From an uncultured Acetatifactor sp. (GTDB taxonomy: Bacteria; Bacillota; Clostridia; Lachnospirales; Lachnospiraceae): a DNA stretch of 43,706 nt. Position 1 is the first letter of the stretch. Each line of letters opens with the position of its first letter. The stretch lies in the NCBI GenBank assembly GCA_947625475.1, contig CANQOL010000028.1, positions 1 to 43,706 of the forward strand, in the 5' to 3' direction. Below, piece by piece: positions 15,616-23,826 of the stretch. Position numbers and translations under genes: made by a program. The notes beneath the pieces were generated by a model that was not told the DNA's origin, made no database searches, and saw only the letters and a program-made list of their open reading frames with translations.

Positions 15616-15659
15616 ACTCCGCTCCCCGGCCCTCTTATTATCCCACAATCATCCCACAA

Positions 15660-15715
15660 ACAGATTGACTCCCTCATCCAGATAGTACCCTATCCGGCTG
15701 CGGGAGTCAATCTGT
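15660..15715 (-). terminator. Long hairpin after the HPr-like gene
   Basis: ACAGATTGACTCCC (15660-15673) pairs with GGGAGTCAATCTGT (15702-15715), a 14-bp perfect stem, with a second inner stem (GATAG/CTATC). The run of T on minus is short (TTTG), so termination strength is uncertain. Confidence 0.6.
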
Positions 15716-15744
15716 CATTTCCACTATTCTTTTTTGTCTGATAC

Positions 15745-15969
15745 CTAGCTGGCAATCGCGAATTTCTGCAGGGCGTCCTCCAGCTCACTGTTGTACCCGT
15801 TGTAGGATACCTTCAGCGGCCTGGAAAGATCCATCCCGTACACCCCCAGGAAGGACTTCGCATCCACTACCACGCTGTTGTAAGAAATGTCAATGTCAAA
15901 GTCGCACTTGGAAGCTGTGTGGACAAACTGTTGTACCTGATCCTGAGCAAGCTTAATGTAACGAACCAT
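15745..15969 (-). CDS. HPr/Crh-like protein without the PTS histidine
   Basis: 74 residues from ATG at 15969, 8 nt after a GGAAAGGATGG site; an in-frame ATG 12 nt earlier sits directly on the ribosome site. The fold matches HPr: TASKCDFDIDISYN corresponds to TASKYDADVNLEYN, and AKSFLGVYGMDL to the LKSIMGVMSLGI segment. The regulatory serine (Ser46 of HPr) is kept as Ser39, but the catalytic His15 position is Ala8. It therefore cannot carry sugar phosphotransfer and may be a Crh-like cofactor of catabolite control or an unrelated use of the fold. Own promoter upstream. Confidence 0.8.
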   Translation of the reverse strand: MVRYIKLAQDQVQQFVHTASKCDFDIDISYNSVVVDAKSFLGVYGMDLSRPLKVSYNGYNSELEDALQKFAIAS

Positions 15970-16037
15970 ACCAAAAACCATCCTTTCCGCTCTCTCAACC
16001 TTCTCAGAGTCATATTTTATTATCTGCTTCGATACAG

Positions 16038-16065
16038 ATTATACCCGAAACATACGAAAAGTAAA
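16038..16065 (-). promoter_or_regulatory. Promoter of the HPr-like gene
   Basis: TTTACT (16065-16060), 16-bp spacer, perfect TATAAT (16043-16038) on minus, about 65 nt before the start codon. Confidence 0.75.
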
Positions 16066-16125
16066 GCCCTTAAATTGTAAAATTTATGTGAACTTTGTCA
16101 GCCAGGGCCGTCCCGCTCCCTGCTG

Positions 16126-17940
16126 TCAGGAGGTAATATAATACTGAGCCTGCGCGTTCCAGAGCTCACAGTATTTTCCGGCCCTGTCCGCCAGCAGCTC
16201 TTCATGGCTTCCCTGCTGAATGATCCTGCCCCGGTGGAAGACCGCGATCCTGTCACAGAAGCGGCAGGAGGCCAGTCGGTGGGAAATATACACCGCCGTC
16301 TTCTCCCCCGAAATCCTGTTGAAATTGGAGTACACCTCATATTCGGAGACCGGATCCAGAGCCGCCGTGGGCTCATCCAGCAGAATAAAGGGAGCATCCT
16401 TGTAAAGGGCGCGGGCCAGGGCGATTTTCTGCCCTTCCCCGCCGGAAATTTCCACGCCCTCCGGGTCATAGCTCTTGTAAAGATAAGTGTGCACTCCCTT
16501 GGGCAGGGCCGCAAGCCTTTGGCCGAAATTGGCCTTCTCCAGGCACTCCCTCACCCTCGCCTCCTCAAATTCCCTGCCGGCGGCCACCACCTCCCCCAGC
16601 TTCAGGGCAAACAGGCTGAAATCCTGAAATACCACGGAAAAAATCGACATATATTCATCATAGTCATATTTTTGAATATTCACCCCGTTCAGCAGGATTT
16701 CCCCCTCCGTGGGATCGTAGAGGCGGCAGAGCAGCTTGATAAAGGTGGTCTTCCCGGAGCCGTTCATGCCCACGATGGCCAGCCGCTCCCCCACCTGAAA
16801 CTTCAGGCTGACGTCCTTTAAGGCATAGACCTTTGTGCCGGGATACCGGAAGCTTACATTCCGGAATTCCACTTCATACTCGTTGTCGTCCCGCTTTTCC
16901 ACCGTCAGGGATCCCTGATACATCCGGTTCGGAATGTCAAAATAGGAAAAATAGCGCTTCAGGTAATGATTGTTGTCCAGGGCCTCCTGGAGAGTTTCCG
17001 TCATACGGACCAGGGCCTCCGCCAGAAGCATAACACAGGTCACATACTTTGCGATGGAACCTGCCGTGACGCCTCCGCGCATGGCGGCATAGAGCAAGAC
17101 TGCGTAGACCCCGAATTTCAGGCCGATATTCAGGACCGCCGCAGGGAGGGTCCAGAGCGCTTTCCGGCAGGACACTTTCAGATCCCTCTCCCAGTACTCC
17201 CGGTCGGCGGACAAAAGGAAATCTCTCAGGAAACCTCCCATGCCGTAGAGCCGGACATCCTTTCCGGCCCCGTAATGGGCGATATAGTCGTCAAAGTGCT
17301 CAAAAAGAATATTGATCTCCACGGAGGAAGCGTTAAAATCCCGATCCAGTCCGTTGATTTTCTGCGTGGCCAGCGTCTGCAGCAGCATGGCCGCGGCCAC
17401 ACCCGCCCCAATCGCAAGCTTTAGGCCGAGGGGGACGGAAGGCAGGGTAAAAAAGGAGGCCGTCAGCGCCAGGGAGGCCGCGATCCTGGCTGCCTGACAG
17501 GTGAGGCGCTCTATATGCTGATAGAACAGGAACAGATTTTGTCCGATCTGGCTTTCCCGCCTGATCCGGTAGCGCAGTCTGTCAACCTCCGGATCCTCCA
17601 TGGATTCATAGGCCATCCCCATAGCCTTTTCCGAGTAGGACCATTCCTCATTTCTCCACACCCCTTTGCGGGCAGCCTCCTTTTCGCAGGCAAGATAGGT
17701 GCACAAAAGATTCGCCGCAAATACAATGCCCACCGTAAGGGCCGCATAAAAGAGAACCGTGCGGACCGGCGCCCCGGCAATCAGGGCGTCGATGACCCTG
17801 GCGGAGAAATAAATCGGGACATAGCCGGTCACCGAGGAAAGAACCGCGTTTGCCATCAGCAGCACGGTATATTTTCGGTTCACCCGCAGGGAATACTCTG
17901 CCCCCCGTCTGAAAATCCGCAAATGCTCTCTGGCCGTCAC
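16126..17940 (-). CDS. ABC exporter, permease-ATPase (second of a pair)
   Basis: 604 residues. A type-1 exporter membrane domain (about 1-340) is followed by an ATPase domain: Walker A GMNGSGKTT near residue 395, signature ISGGEGQKIALARAL, Walker B FILLDEPTAALDP and the switch ISHRLAS. The start is GTG at 17940, 6 nt after GGGAGGGGAG, and it overlaps the previous gene's stop as GTGA, so translation is coupled. Together with the upstream gene it should form a heterodimeric exporter, probably for a peptide or drug. The preceding kinase and response regulator suggest induced expression. Substrate cannot be read from sequence. Confidence 0.9.
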   Translation of the reverse strand: MTAREHLRIFRRGAEYSLRVNRKYTVLLMANAVLSSVTGYVPIYFSARVIDALIAGAPVRTVLFYAALTVGIVFAANLLCTYLACEKEAARKGVWRNEEWSYSEKAMGMAYESMEDPEVDRLRYRIRRESQIGQNLFLFYQHIERLTCQAARIAASLALTASFFTLPSVPLGLKLAIGAGVAAAMLLQTLATQKINGLDRDFNASSVEINILFEHFDDYIAHYGAGKDVRLYGMGGFLRDFLLSADREYWERDLKVSCRKALWTLPAAVLNIGLKFGVYAVLLYAAMRGGVTAGSIAKYVTCVMLLAEALVRMTETLQEALDNNHYLKRYFSYFDIPNRMYQGSLTVEKRDDNEYEVEFRNVSFRYPGTKVYALKDVSLKFQVGERLAIVGMNGSGKTTFIKLLCRLYDPTEGEILLNGVNIQKYDYDEYMSIFSVVFQDFSLFALKLGEVVAAGREFEEARVRECLEKANFGQRLAALPKGVHTYLYKSYDPEGVEISGGEGQKIALARALYKDAPFILLDEPTAALDPVSEYEVYSNFNRISGEKTAVYISHRLASCRFCDRIAVFHRGRIIQQGSHEELLADRAGKYCELWNAQAQYYITS

Positions 17941-19769
17941 AGCTTCTCCCCTCCCTTCGGATTTTCCTGATACCAGCAGCTCTGCATCTCAAAGAGCTCC
18001 TTATATTTGCCCCCTGCCCGAATCAGCTCCCGGTGGGTGCCCTCCTGCGCAATTTGCCCTTTTTCCAGCAGAATAATTCTGTCGCAGAAGGCCGTGGATG
18101 CCAGTCTGTGGGAAATGAACAGCGCGGTTTTGTTTTCCGTCATCTCATTGAACTGCGTGTAAATCCTGCTCTCCGCAATGGGATCCAGGGCGGCGGTGGG
18201 TTCATCCAGGATCAATAAGGGCGCGTCCTTGTAAAGAGCCCGGGCCAGCATCAGCTTTTGCGCTTCGCCGCCTGAGAGCTCGGTCCCATCCCTGTGAACC
18301 TTCTTGTTCAGCTTGGTGTAAATGCCGTCCGGCAGACCATCCAGCTTTTCTCCCAGGCCGGCCCGGCACATACACTGCCGGGCCCTCTCCAAATCCGTAT
18401 CCGCCAGGCTTTTCCCGGAAACCGTCTCCGCCAGGGAAAAGAAGGCGGTCTGAATTTCCTGGAACACCGGAGCGACCAGCTGATAGTATTCCTCCCTGTT
18501 AAAGTCGGACAGGGGGACGCCGTTAAACAAAATTTCCCCGGAAGTCGGTCTGTAAAGGCCGCAAAGCAGCTTCACAAGAGTGGTCTTGCCCGCGCCGGTC
18601 GGCCCCACCAGGGCCAGCTTTTCCCCTCTTTTGATCTGGAGGGACAGATTGTGAATGGTATCCTCCCGGGCGCCCTCATATCGGAAGCACACGTTCCGGA
18701 GGGTGATCTCCGGAGGGGCGTCCCTGTGGTCCTCGGCCCTGGCGCTGCCCCTCCCTGCCCACTCCTCCGGGTAATCTACAAAAGCCCTGAAATCACACAG
18801 CTTAAGGCTCATGGTATTCGCCTTGTTCCAGCAGGATAGGATCCCGTCCACCCAGGAGGCGAAGGAGGCGATGGCGGCAAAATAGAGCACAAATTCATCC
18901 ACACTGATCTGCCCTTTGTAAAACATGTGGATCAAAAGGGCGTAGGCCCCGCCGTCCCTGAGCAGTATGACCGCCAGATCCGCCGTCCGGGTAAAAAAAT
19001 TCCTTTTGACCAGGGCCTTGTCCCAGCGGGCCTGCTGCCCGGACAAATCCCGGTAACAGGCCCGAAGCCAGGAGGCCATGCTGTAAATGCGGATGTCCTT
19101 GGCCGCCGAAAAATCATCGGGGAGCCCCGCCACATACCACAGCCTTTGATCCAGATCCGTCATCTGCTTTCTATGGGCATACTCCCATTTGTTATAGGCC
19201 CTCACGGAGAGAAGATTGACAATGGGCGCAGCCGTCAGAATCGGCACCAGCCAGGGGCTTGCAAAAGAGATCACAGTGCCGAAAAGAAGGTAGCCCAGAA
19301 GATTTTCCGCCACTCCGAAGGCGCCCTCCACCATGTCCGTAAGGGGCAGCACGCCGTCCCACATCTGGGTGACGGTCTCCGCCCGTCCGGCCAGGTCCCG
19401 GACCTCCTTCTGCTCATAGGTCTGATAAAACAGGGAGAGCCGCTTTCCGGTTACCAGGTCTGCCATCTTATACCGGTAAATGCCAAGGGCCGAGCTTCTG
19501 ATATATCCGAGGGCCTTTAGCACCACGGACCCTGCCAGGATCGCCAGCATGACCAGGCCCACCCGCGGCAGGGCGTGACACAGGGGCTGTCCCTTCGTCA
19601 CCTCCGATACCGCCAGGGAGGGCAGATAGATTTCCAGGTATTTTAACCCGATCCGGACCGGTATAAACAGAGCGCTCAAAAGAAGCGCCGTCCTGCTGTA
19701 CCTCATCAGCATTCTCACCGACCAGGCAAAATTTGAGAACAGGGAATATCCGGGTTTTGTTTTTTTCAC
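17937..19769 (-). CDS. ABC exporter, permease-ATPase (first of a pair)
   Basis: 610 residues from GTG at 19769 with GGAAAGGAG 10 nt upstream; a longer frame to 19856 would run through the terminator hairpin of the kinase gene and is rejected. Membrane domain about 25-350, then ATPase: Walker A GPTGAGKTT, signature LSGGEAQKLMLARAL, Walker B LLILDEPTAALDP, switch ISHRLAS. Both ATPase halves look catalytically intact, unlike many heterodimers with one degenerate site. First gene of the exporter pair, 52 nt beyond the terminator that follows the histidine kinase gene. Confidence 0.9.
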   Translation of the reverse strand: MKKTKPGYSLFSNFAWSVRMLMRYSRTALLLSALFIPVRIGLKYLEIYLPSLAVSEVTKGQPLCHALPRVGLVMLAILAGSVVLKALGYIRSSALGIYRYKMADLVTGKRLSLFYQTYEQKEVRDLAGRAETVTQMWDGVLPLTDMVEGAFGVAENLLGYLLFGTVISFASPWLVPILTAAPIVNLLSVRAYNKWEYAHRKQMTDLDQRLWYVAGLPDDFSAAKDIRIYSMASWLRACYRDLSGQQARWDKALVKRNFFTRTADLAVILLRDGGAYALLIHMFYKGQISVDEFVLYFAAIASFASWVDGILSCWNKANTMSLKLCDFRAFVDYPEEWAGRGSARAEDHRDAPPEITLRNVCFRYEGAREDTIHNLSLQIKRGEKLALVGPTGAGKTTLVKLLCGLYRPTSGEILFNGVPLSDFNREEYYQLVAPVFQEIQTAFFSLAETVSGKSLADTDLERARQCMCRAGLGEKLDGLPDGIYTKLNKKVHRDGTELSGGEAQKLMLARALYKDAPLLILDEPTAALDPIAESRIYTQFNEMTENKTALFISHRLASTAFCDRIILLEKGQIAQEGTHRELIRAGGKYKELFEMQSCWYQENPKGGEKL

Positions 19770-19820
19770 GTTCCGCCAGCTCCTTTCCACAGATACAGTA
19801 TAGCGCGAACGGCAGGAAAT

Positions 19821-19857
19821 AAAAAAAACGTGCACCAACTGTCGCCGCCGGTGCACG
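19821..19857 (-). terminator. Terminator after the histidine kinase gene
   Basis: On minus CGTGCACC (19857-19850) pairs with GGTGCACG (19836-19829) and is followed by eight T. It separates the regulator pair from the exporter pair, or attenuates read-through between them. Confidence 0.88.
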
Positions 19858-19865
19858 AATTGCAG

Positions 19866-20516
19866 TTAAGGCAGGGCCGGAACCAGGAATTCCGAGGTGA
19901 AGGCCCCTTCCTCGCTGTTGTACTTCACCCATCCCCCGTGATCCTGAATGATTGCCTCCGCCCTCCGAAGTCCGAAGCCGTGGGCGCCGGACTTGCCGGT
20001 TTTGAAAAGGCTGCCCAGCTTCTCCCGCTTTGCCCCCGCGGAGTTGAGCATGGAAAAATAGAGCATCTTCCCCTTCATGCCCACGAAGAGCCGGATGAAT
20101 TTTTCCCCGGCGCTGGCCCGGCATGCCTCGATGGCATTGTCCAGCAGATTTCCCACCACAATGGACAGCTCCAGATCGCTGACCGTCAGCTTCTCCGGCA
20201 CATTTGCCTTCACCGTGACGGCCACCTTCTCGCTCTTCGCCTGGGCGATTTTGGCGGAGAGAATGGCGTCCAGGGACACATTGCCGGTTTTCAGAAGGGT
20301 GTCCACCTCCCTAAGCTGCCGGTCCAGCTCGGAGAGATACTCCTTTGCCCGCTCCACGTCCCCGGCATCCAGATAGATCTTCAGCGTCTGCAGGTGATTG
20401 TGAAAATCGTGCTTGTAGCCCCGCATTTCCCGGTGGATGCTCCGCACCTCCTCCAGGTGCCGGCGGGACTGCTCCGTCTGGTACTCCACAAGCTTCAGAT
20501 AAGTATGTTTCAGCAT
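19866..20516 (-). CDS. Soluble GHKL-type histidine kinase
   Basis: 216 residues, AgrC/CitA-like GHKL family. The phospho-acceptor box is KHDFHNHLQ (35-43, His36), the N box NLLDNAIEA (123-131) and a G box GFGLRRAEAI near residue 185. The protein starts MLKHTYLKLVEYQTEQSRRH, a coiled dimerisation helix, and has no transmembrane or sensor domain, whereas most family members have six helices in front. ATG at 20516 follows GGGAGATCAGCC, so this is not a mis-called start. It must sense through a cytosolic signal or a partner such as the exporter. Downstream of its LytTR regulator by 23 nt. Confidence 0.88.
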   Translation of the reverse strand: MLKHTYLKLVEYQTEQSRRHLEEVRSIHREMRGYKHDFHNHLQTLKIYLDAGDVERAKEYLSELDRQLREVDTLLKTGNVSLDAILSAKIAQAKSEKVAVTVKANVPEKLTVSDLELSIVVGNLLDNAIEACRASAGEKFIRLFVGMKGKMLYFSMLNSAGAKREKLGSLFKTGKSGAHGFGLRRAEAIIQDHGGWVKYNSEEGAFTSEFLVPALP

Positions 20517-20539
20517 GGCTGATCTCCCTTCCGGAGAGG

Positions 20540-21241
20540 CTAGTTCCTCTCTATGAACGCCCGGTTTATGTCGTCATACTTTCCCCGGGCCAGGGGGATC
20601 CTTTCTCCCCCCGCTACGGTCACGCCCATTCGGGATATCCGCTCCACGGCCTTCAGGTTGACCAGATAGGAGCGGTGGGCCCTGTAAAAATCCTCTCCAA
20701 GCCTCTGCTCAAAGGCCGAAATGCTCTCCCTGATTCTGTAAATTCCCTGACAGGTGTGGATCTCGATATAGTGTGCGAAGGCTTCCACGTAGAGGATATC
20801 CGCCTCGGGAAGCCTTACCGTCTCCCCCTCACAGCAGATGACCACCGAGGGCGGCTCTGCCTGAAGCCTCTCCGCCCCGCGGGAGAGTACCTCAAAGAGC
20901 TTTAGCTGTGACAGAGGCTTTGTCAGGTAGTGCAGGGCGTCCACCTCATACCCCTCCGCGATAAACTCAAAATGGGAGGTGATAAAGACAATCTCCTGAC
21001 GTCCCCGCTGGGCCCTGACCTGCTTGGCCAGGTCAATGCCGGAGAGGCCGCACATCTCCACATCCAGCAGAAGAATATCATAATTTTTGTCCTCTGCGTA
21101 CTCAAACAGGAAGCTCTCTGCGGACGGAAACAGATCGATCCGCACACGGTTCCCGGCCGCCTCCGCCCATCGGCGCACCATCCCGGCAATGTCCCGCCTC
21201 TCTCCCTCTTCATCGTCGCAAACCGCTATCCGATACTCCAT
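20540..21241 (-). CDS. LytTR-family response regulator
   Basis: 233 residues from ATG at 21241 (MEYRIAVCDDEEGER). Receiver domain: acidic pocket Asp9-Asp10-Glu11, phospho-acceptor Asp60 (DILLLDVEM), conserved Lys108 (YLTKP). The C-terminal LytTR DNA-binding domain (about 130-233) shows FYRAHRSYLVNLKAVERI and the IPLARGKYDDI end. An open frame continues upstream to 21526 but it only translates hairpin repeats. Ribosome site is weak (GGCAGGCG). Together with the soluble kinase it likely drives the ABC exporter genes downstream, inferred from gene order. Confidence 0.9.
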   Translation of the reverse strand: MEYRIAVCDDEEGERRDIAGMVRRWAEAAGNRVRIDLFPSAESFLFEYAEDKNYDILLLDVEMCGLSGIDLAKQVRAQRGRQEIVFITSHFEFIAEGYEVDALHYLTKPLSQLKLFEVLSRGAERLQAEPPSVVICCEGETVRLPEADILYVEAFAHYIEIHTCQGIYRIRESISAFEQRLGEDFYRAHRSYLVNLKAVERISRMGVTVAGGERIPLARGKYDDINRAFIERN

Positions 21242-21292
21242 CGCCTGCCGCCCGTCCCCTGTCTCTTTTCCGCTCTTCCGTGAAGCGGTCTC

Positions 21293-21373
21293 ATTGTACC
21301 ATGTGATCGTGCGCCGCCAGGCGCACATGGAATCAGAAGTCCACAGATGCTTTTTCTGTGGACATTGTACCAT
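21293..21373. repeat. Two-hairpin intergenic repeat, copy 1
   Basis: Bounded on both sides by ATTGTACCAT. It contains GTGCGCC/GGCGCAC (4-nt loop), a constant CATGGAATCAGAA stretch, then GTCCACAG/CTGTGGAC. Read on minus each boundary is TGGTACAAT, an extended -10 type sequence. Confidence 0.85.
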
Positions 21374-21404
21374 CTCGGCTGACGCCTCAATGGAGATGCT
21401 CGTC

Positions 21405-21437
21405 AAACGCCGATTGGCGCAAGCGCCATCGGCGCTT
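21405..21437. repeat. Hairpin between the two repeat copies
   Basis: AACGCCGATTGGCG pairs with CGCCATCGGCGCTT with one bulged base and a very short loop; on minus it ends in GTTTG. It could act as a weak terminator between blaR1 and the response regulator gene. Confidence 0.55.
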
Positions 21438-21445
21438 TCCTCGCT

Positions 21446-21516
21446 ATTGTACCACATGATCGTGCGCCGCCAGGCGCACATGGAATCAGAAGTCCACACT
21501 GTGGACATTGTAGCAT
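21446..21516. repeat. Two-hairpin intergenic repeat, copy 2
   Basis: Same order as copy 1: ATTGTACCAC, GTGCGCC/GGCGCAC, CATGGAATCAGAA, GTCCACA/TGTGGAC, ATTGTAGCAT. It lacks a 10-nt loop segment (GATGCTTTTT type) of copy 1; over about 40 nt the two copies are identical. Confidence 0.85.
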
Positions 21517-21582
21517 AAACCGACAAAAGTTTCCACCGGGTTTTAGGGGCCGCGGAAGCCCCTGCAGGAAGCGGCTGGCTCT

Positions 21583-23823
21583 TTAGTCCGCATGGCTGAG
21601 CCCCTCAAAGAGCTCATCTGCCCAGCGGTTCCCCATGGAGGGGATTTCTCCGTTTTCCAAGAAAAGCCAGCCCCTTGTTCCGTCCTCCGCTTCCAGACAG
21701 ACCCAATTTTGTCCGTCGGTCCGCGTACAGCGCACCCTTTGGGGATTCATGGCCGCACCTGTTCCCGCCTCCGATTTCGTTTCGTAAACGGTCAGCGGCT
21801 CCAGCAAAGTAAACCAATCCCCTTCCCCATAGGTCAAATATTCGTACTCTTCATCCTGCCGCATTTCCAGGGATTCGCCGTTCCAAATCCAATACCCCCA
21901 GGCCAGCTGAGTCTGCAGCACATCCGCGCGGAAGGACGTCCTCAGGCTCCCATCCCTCTGCTGATACACAACGGTGGAAAGATCCCCTTTCTGCCCCCGC
22001 CCAGAAGAGGCATTCAGACTTTCTCCGTCCTCCCCGGTCAGGGTTCTCAGATCTCCGCTCAGTCCCCCCGCCTCCCGCAAGGTTATCCCGTCATATCTGA
22101 AAAATCGGGTCCAGGGATCCCCGCTGGGGCCGTCGTCATATACCGCCAGCAGAATCGTCTTTCCGTCCGGAGAAAATCCCATCAGCTCCGGGGCCACGCT
22201 GCTCCCGTAAAATTCCAGAGCACTTTCCCCCGCCTGGATCCTGCAGTCTCCGAAGGTCTCCGGTTCCTGTCCCTCCAAAACGGGACTCAGATTTTCCAGG
22301 ACAATTTCTTCCCTCGTACCGTCCAGGTTCAAATCCAGTTCCCAGGTGACCTTTTCAGCCGCCTCCCTGTCTCCGTCCACCAGCAGGAATCCTCCCAGGA
22401 TCTGTTCCTCTTCCCTCCCCGGCATCCGGGCGGACTCTGCCGAATCCGAACCGGCTCCGGATTCCGCGCCATTTAAGGAGCCTAGTTTATCTATGGATTC
22501 CGTACCGCCTGCTGTGCCCGGCTCATCCGGGGATTCCGGCCCGCCTGCAGCGCCCGGCTTGTCTTCGGATTCCGTACCGCCTGCAGCGCCCAGTCCATCC
22601 GGGGACTCCGGCCCGCCTGCAGTACCCTGCTCATCCGGAGATTCCGCACCGCCTGCAGTACCCGGCTCATCCGGAGATTCCGTACCGCCTGCCATGCCCG
22701 GCCCATTCTCCGCTTCCGGCCCGCCTGGGATCCCCGGACTGTCTTCGGATTCCGTACCGCCCACACCGGCTTCTCCCTGCTTTTCAGTATTTCCGCTGAT
22801 ACTGCAGGCTGTCAGAAGCAGTGCGGTAAGAATGGCAGCCACGGCCATCCCTCCAAATTTCCGCCTTTTAGCCGCAAGGGACACCAGCCGCTCTCTCATG
22901 GCCCGTTTCCCCTCCGCCACCCCGGTGGTACAGTGCGGCAGGTGAAAGGCCGGGGCGGCTCCCGTCATCATTTCAATCAAAGTATGGCCGTAACCCTTTC
23001 TCTCTGCCTCTCCCAGTCTTGCAATAACTCCCTCGTCACACGCCTGCTCGCAGTCCAGGGCCCAGGCCCGGCCCGCCGCCCAGACCAGAGGATGGAACCA
23101 ATAAATCACGGTGCACAGGCTCCGCACCAGGCACCAGATGTGATCCCCGTGACGGTAATGGGTCAGCTCATGGGTCAAGATATGCCGGTATCGGGTCTCC
23201 GTGGCCAGGCTTTCCGGGGTCAGATAAATAACAGGGGGAAATCCGGCGCAAAGACAGGGGGTATCCAGACCCTCCGACTCATATATCCGCACCCGGCCTT
23301 CCTTCCCCAAAAGCCTCCTGTTTTGTCCGGCCCGCAGGCGGAACAGAACCGCTCCTGCCAAAATCCAGGCGGCAGTCACCCCCATCCCCAGGATCCAGAT
23401 CCTCCGGCACATGGCGGCCAGATCTGCCGCCCCCGGCAGTGCAAAAGAGGGGCCGGCCTCACTGGACTGCTTGGCGTCTGTGAGAGGCTGACTCTCTCCC
23501 GAGGCCGAAGAAACTGCTTTCATCGTCTCTTTCCCCGCCTTCTCCTGCTTTTCTTCCTTTACAGTTCCCTCGAAAGGGGAAGTATAAACCGGGACCTTGG
23601 CAGCTTGTTGATCCAGATCCCCGTCCGCCTGTCTCCAAAGCTCCGCCGCCGGCTCCCAGGTCAAAAGAGGGTTTTCTAAAATTCCCACAGGCATGAGCAG
23701 ACGCAGCGCAGCCAGGAGCCACAGGCTGTACTGCAGGCGCCGGCTGATCCGCCCCTTCCAGAGCCTGCGGCATAAAAGCATCAGCGCCAGAAAAACCGTA
23801 ATCCCGATCAAATTTCCCAGCAT
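21583..23823 (-). CDS. BlaR1/M56-family membrane metallopeptidase with repeat linker
   Basis: 746 residues. N-terminal M56 part: membrane helices at about 3-18, 34-47 and 142-162, then the zinc protease motif HELTH (218-222) in LTHELTHYRHGDHIW, a YWFHPLVW segment and the CDEGVI motif. A further helix (about 323-341, ending LLTACS) leads outside the cell. It is followed by nine 12-residue Gly/Pro/Glu repeats (about 355-462) and a beta-rich C-terminal domain (about 475-746) that shares nothing obvious with the penicillin-binding sensor of classical BlaR1. Presumably senses an extracellular signal and cleaves the BlaI repressor encoded 3 nt upstream; the ligand is unknown. Confidence 0.87.
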   Translation of the reverse strand: MLGNLIGITVFLALMLLCRRLWKGRISRRLQYSLWLLAALRLLMPVGILENPLLTWEPAAELWRQADGDLDQQAAKVPVYTSPFEGTVKEEKQEKAGKETMKAVSSASGESQPLTDAKQSSEAGPSFALPGAADLAAMCRRIWILGMGVTAAWILAGAVLFRLRAGQNRRLLGKEGRVRIYESEGLDTPCLCAGFPPVIYLTPESLATETRYRHILTHELTHYRHGDHIWCLVRSLCTVIYWFHPLVWAAGRAWALDCEQACDEGVIARLGEAERKGYGHTLIEMMTGAAPAFHLPHCTTGVAEGKRAMRERLVSLAAKRRKFGGMAVAAILTALLLTACSISGNTEKQGEAGVGGTESEDSPGIPGGPEAENGPGMAGGTESPDEPGTAGGAESPDEQGTAGGPESPDGLGAAGGTESEDKPGAAGGPESPDEPGTAGGTESIDKLGSLNGAESGAGSDSAESARMPGREEEQILGGFLLVDGDREAAEKVTWELDLNLDGTREEIVLENLSPVLEGQEPETFGDCRIQAGESALEFYGSSVAPELMGFSPDGKTILLAVYDDGPSGDPWTRFFRYDGITLREAGGLSGDLRTLTGEDGESLNASSGRGQKGDLSTVVYQQRDGSLRTSFRADVLQTQLAWGYWIWNGESLEMRQDEEYEYLTYGEGDWFTLLEPLTVYETKSEAGTGAAMNPQRVRCTRTDGQNWVCLEAEDGTRGWLFLENGEIPSMGNRWADELFEGLSHAD
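22438..22761 (-). repeat. 36-bp in-frame tandem repeat in the blaR1-like gene
   Basis: About nine units of the pattern GGTESPDEPGTA (variants GGAESPDEQGTA, GGPESPDGLGAA, GGTESEDKPGAA). The period of 36 nt is strict although codons vary, giving an acidic, proline-rich extracellular stalk. Copy number is likely to vary between strains. Confidence 0.88.
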
Positions 23824-23826
23824 ATC

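Noticed and set aside
13054..15741. 895-codon open frame on plus opposite the nuclease-helicase
   Set aside because: It is the mirror of a GC-rich coding strand. It has no ribosome site, its protein shows no motif, and the minus strand has all helicase and nuclease motifs.
16066..16125. Terminator after the second ABC exporter
   Set aside because: Only a 5-bp CAGGG/CCCTG pairing without a T run; not enough to call.
19770..19856. Longer start of the first ABC exporter
   Set aside because: It would begin within the terminator hairpin after the kinase gene; GTG at 19769 has a good ribosome site.
21242..21526. N-terminal extension of the LytTR regulator
   Set aside because: It translates the two hairpin repeats (the peptide repeats itself as WTSDSMCAWRRTI) and lies upstream of a normal receiver-domain start.
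22438..22761. CRISPR-like periodic repeats
   Set aside because: The 36-bp units are contiguous without spacers, and they code in frame for a protein linker.
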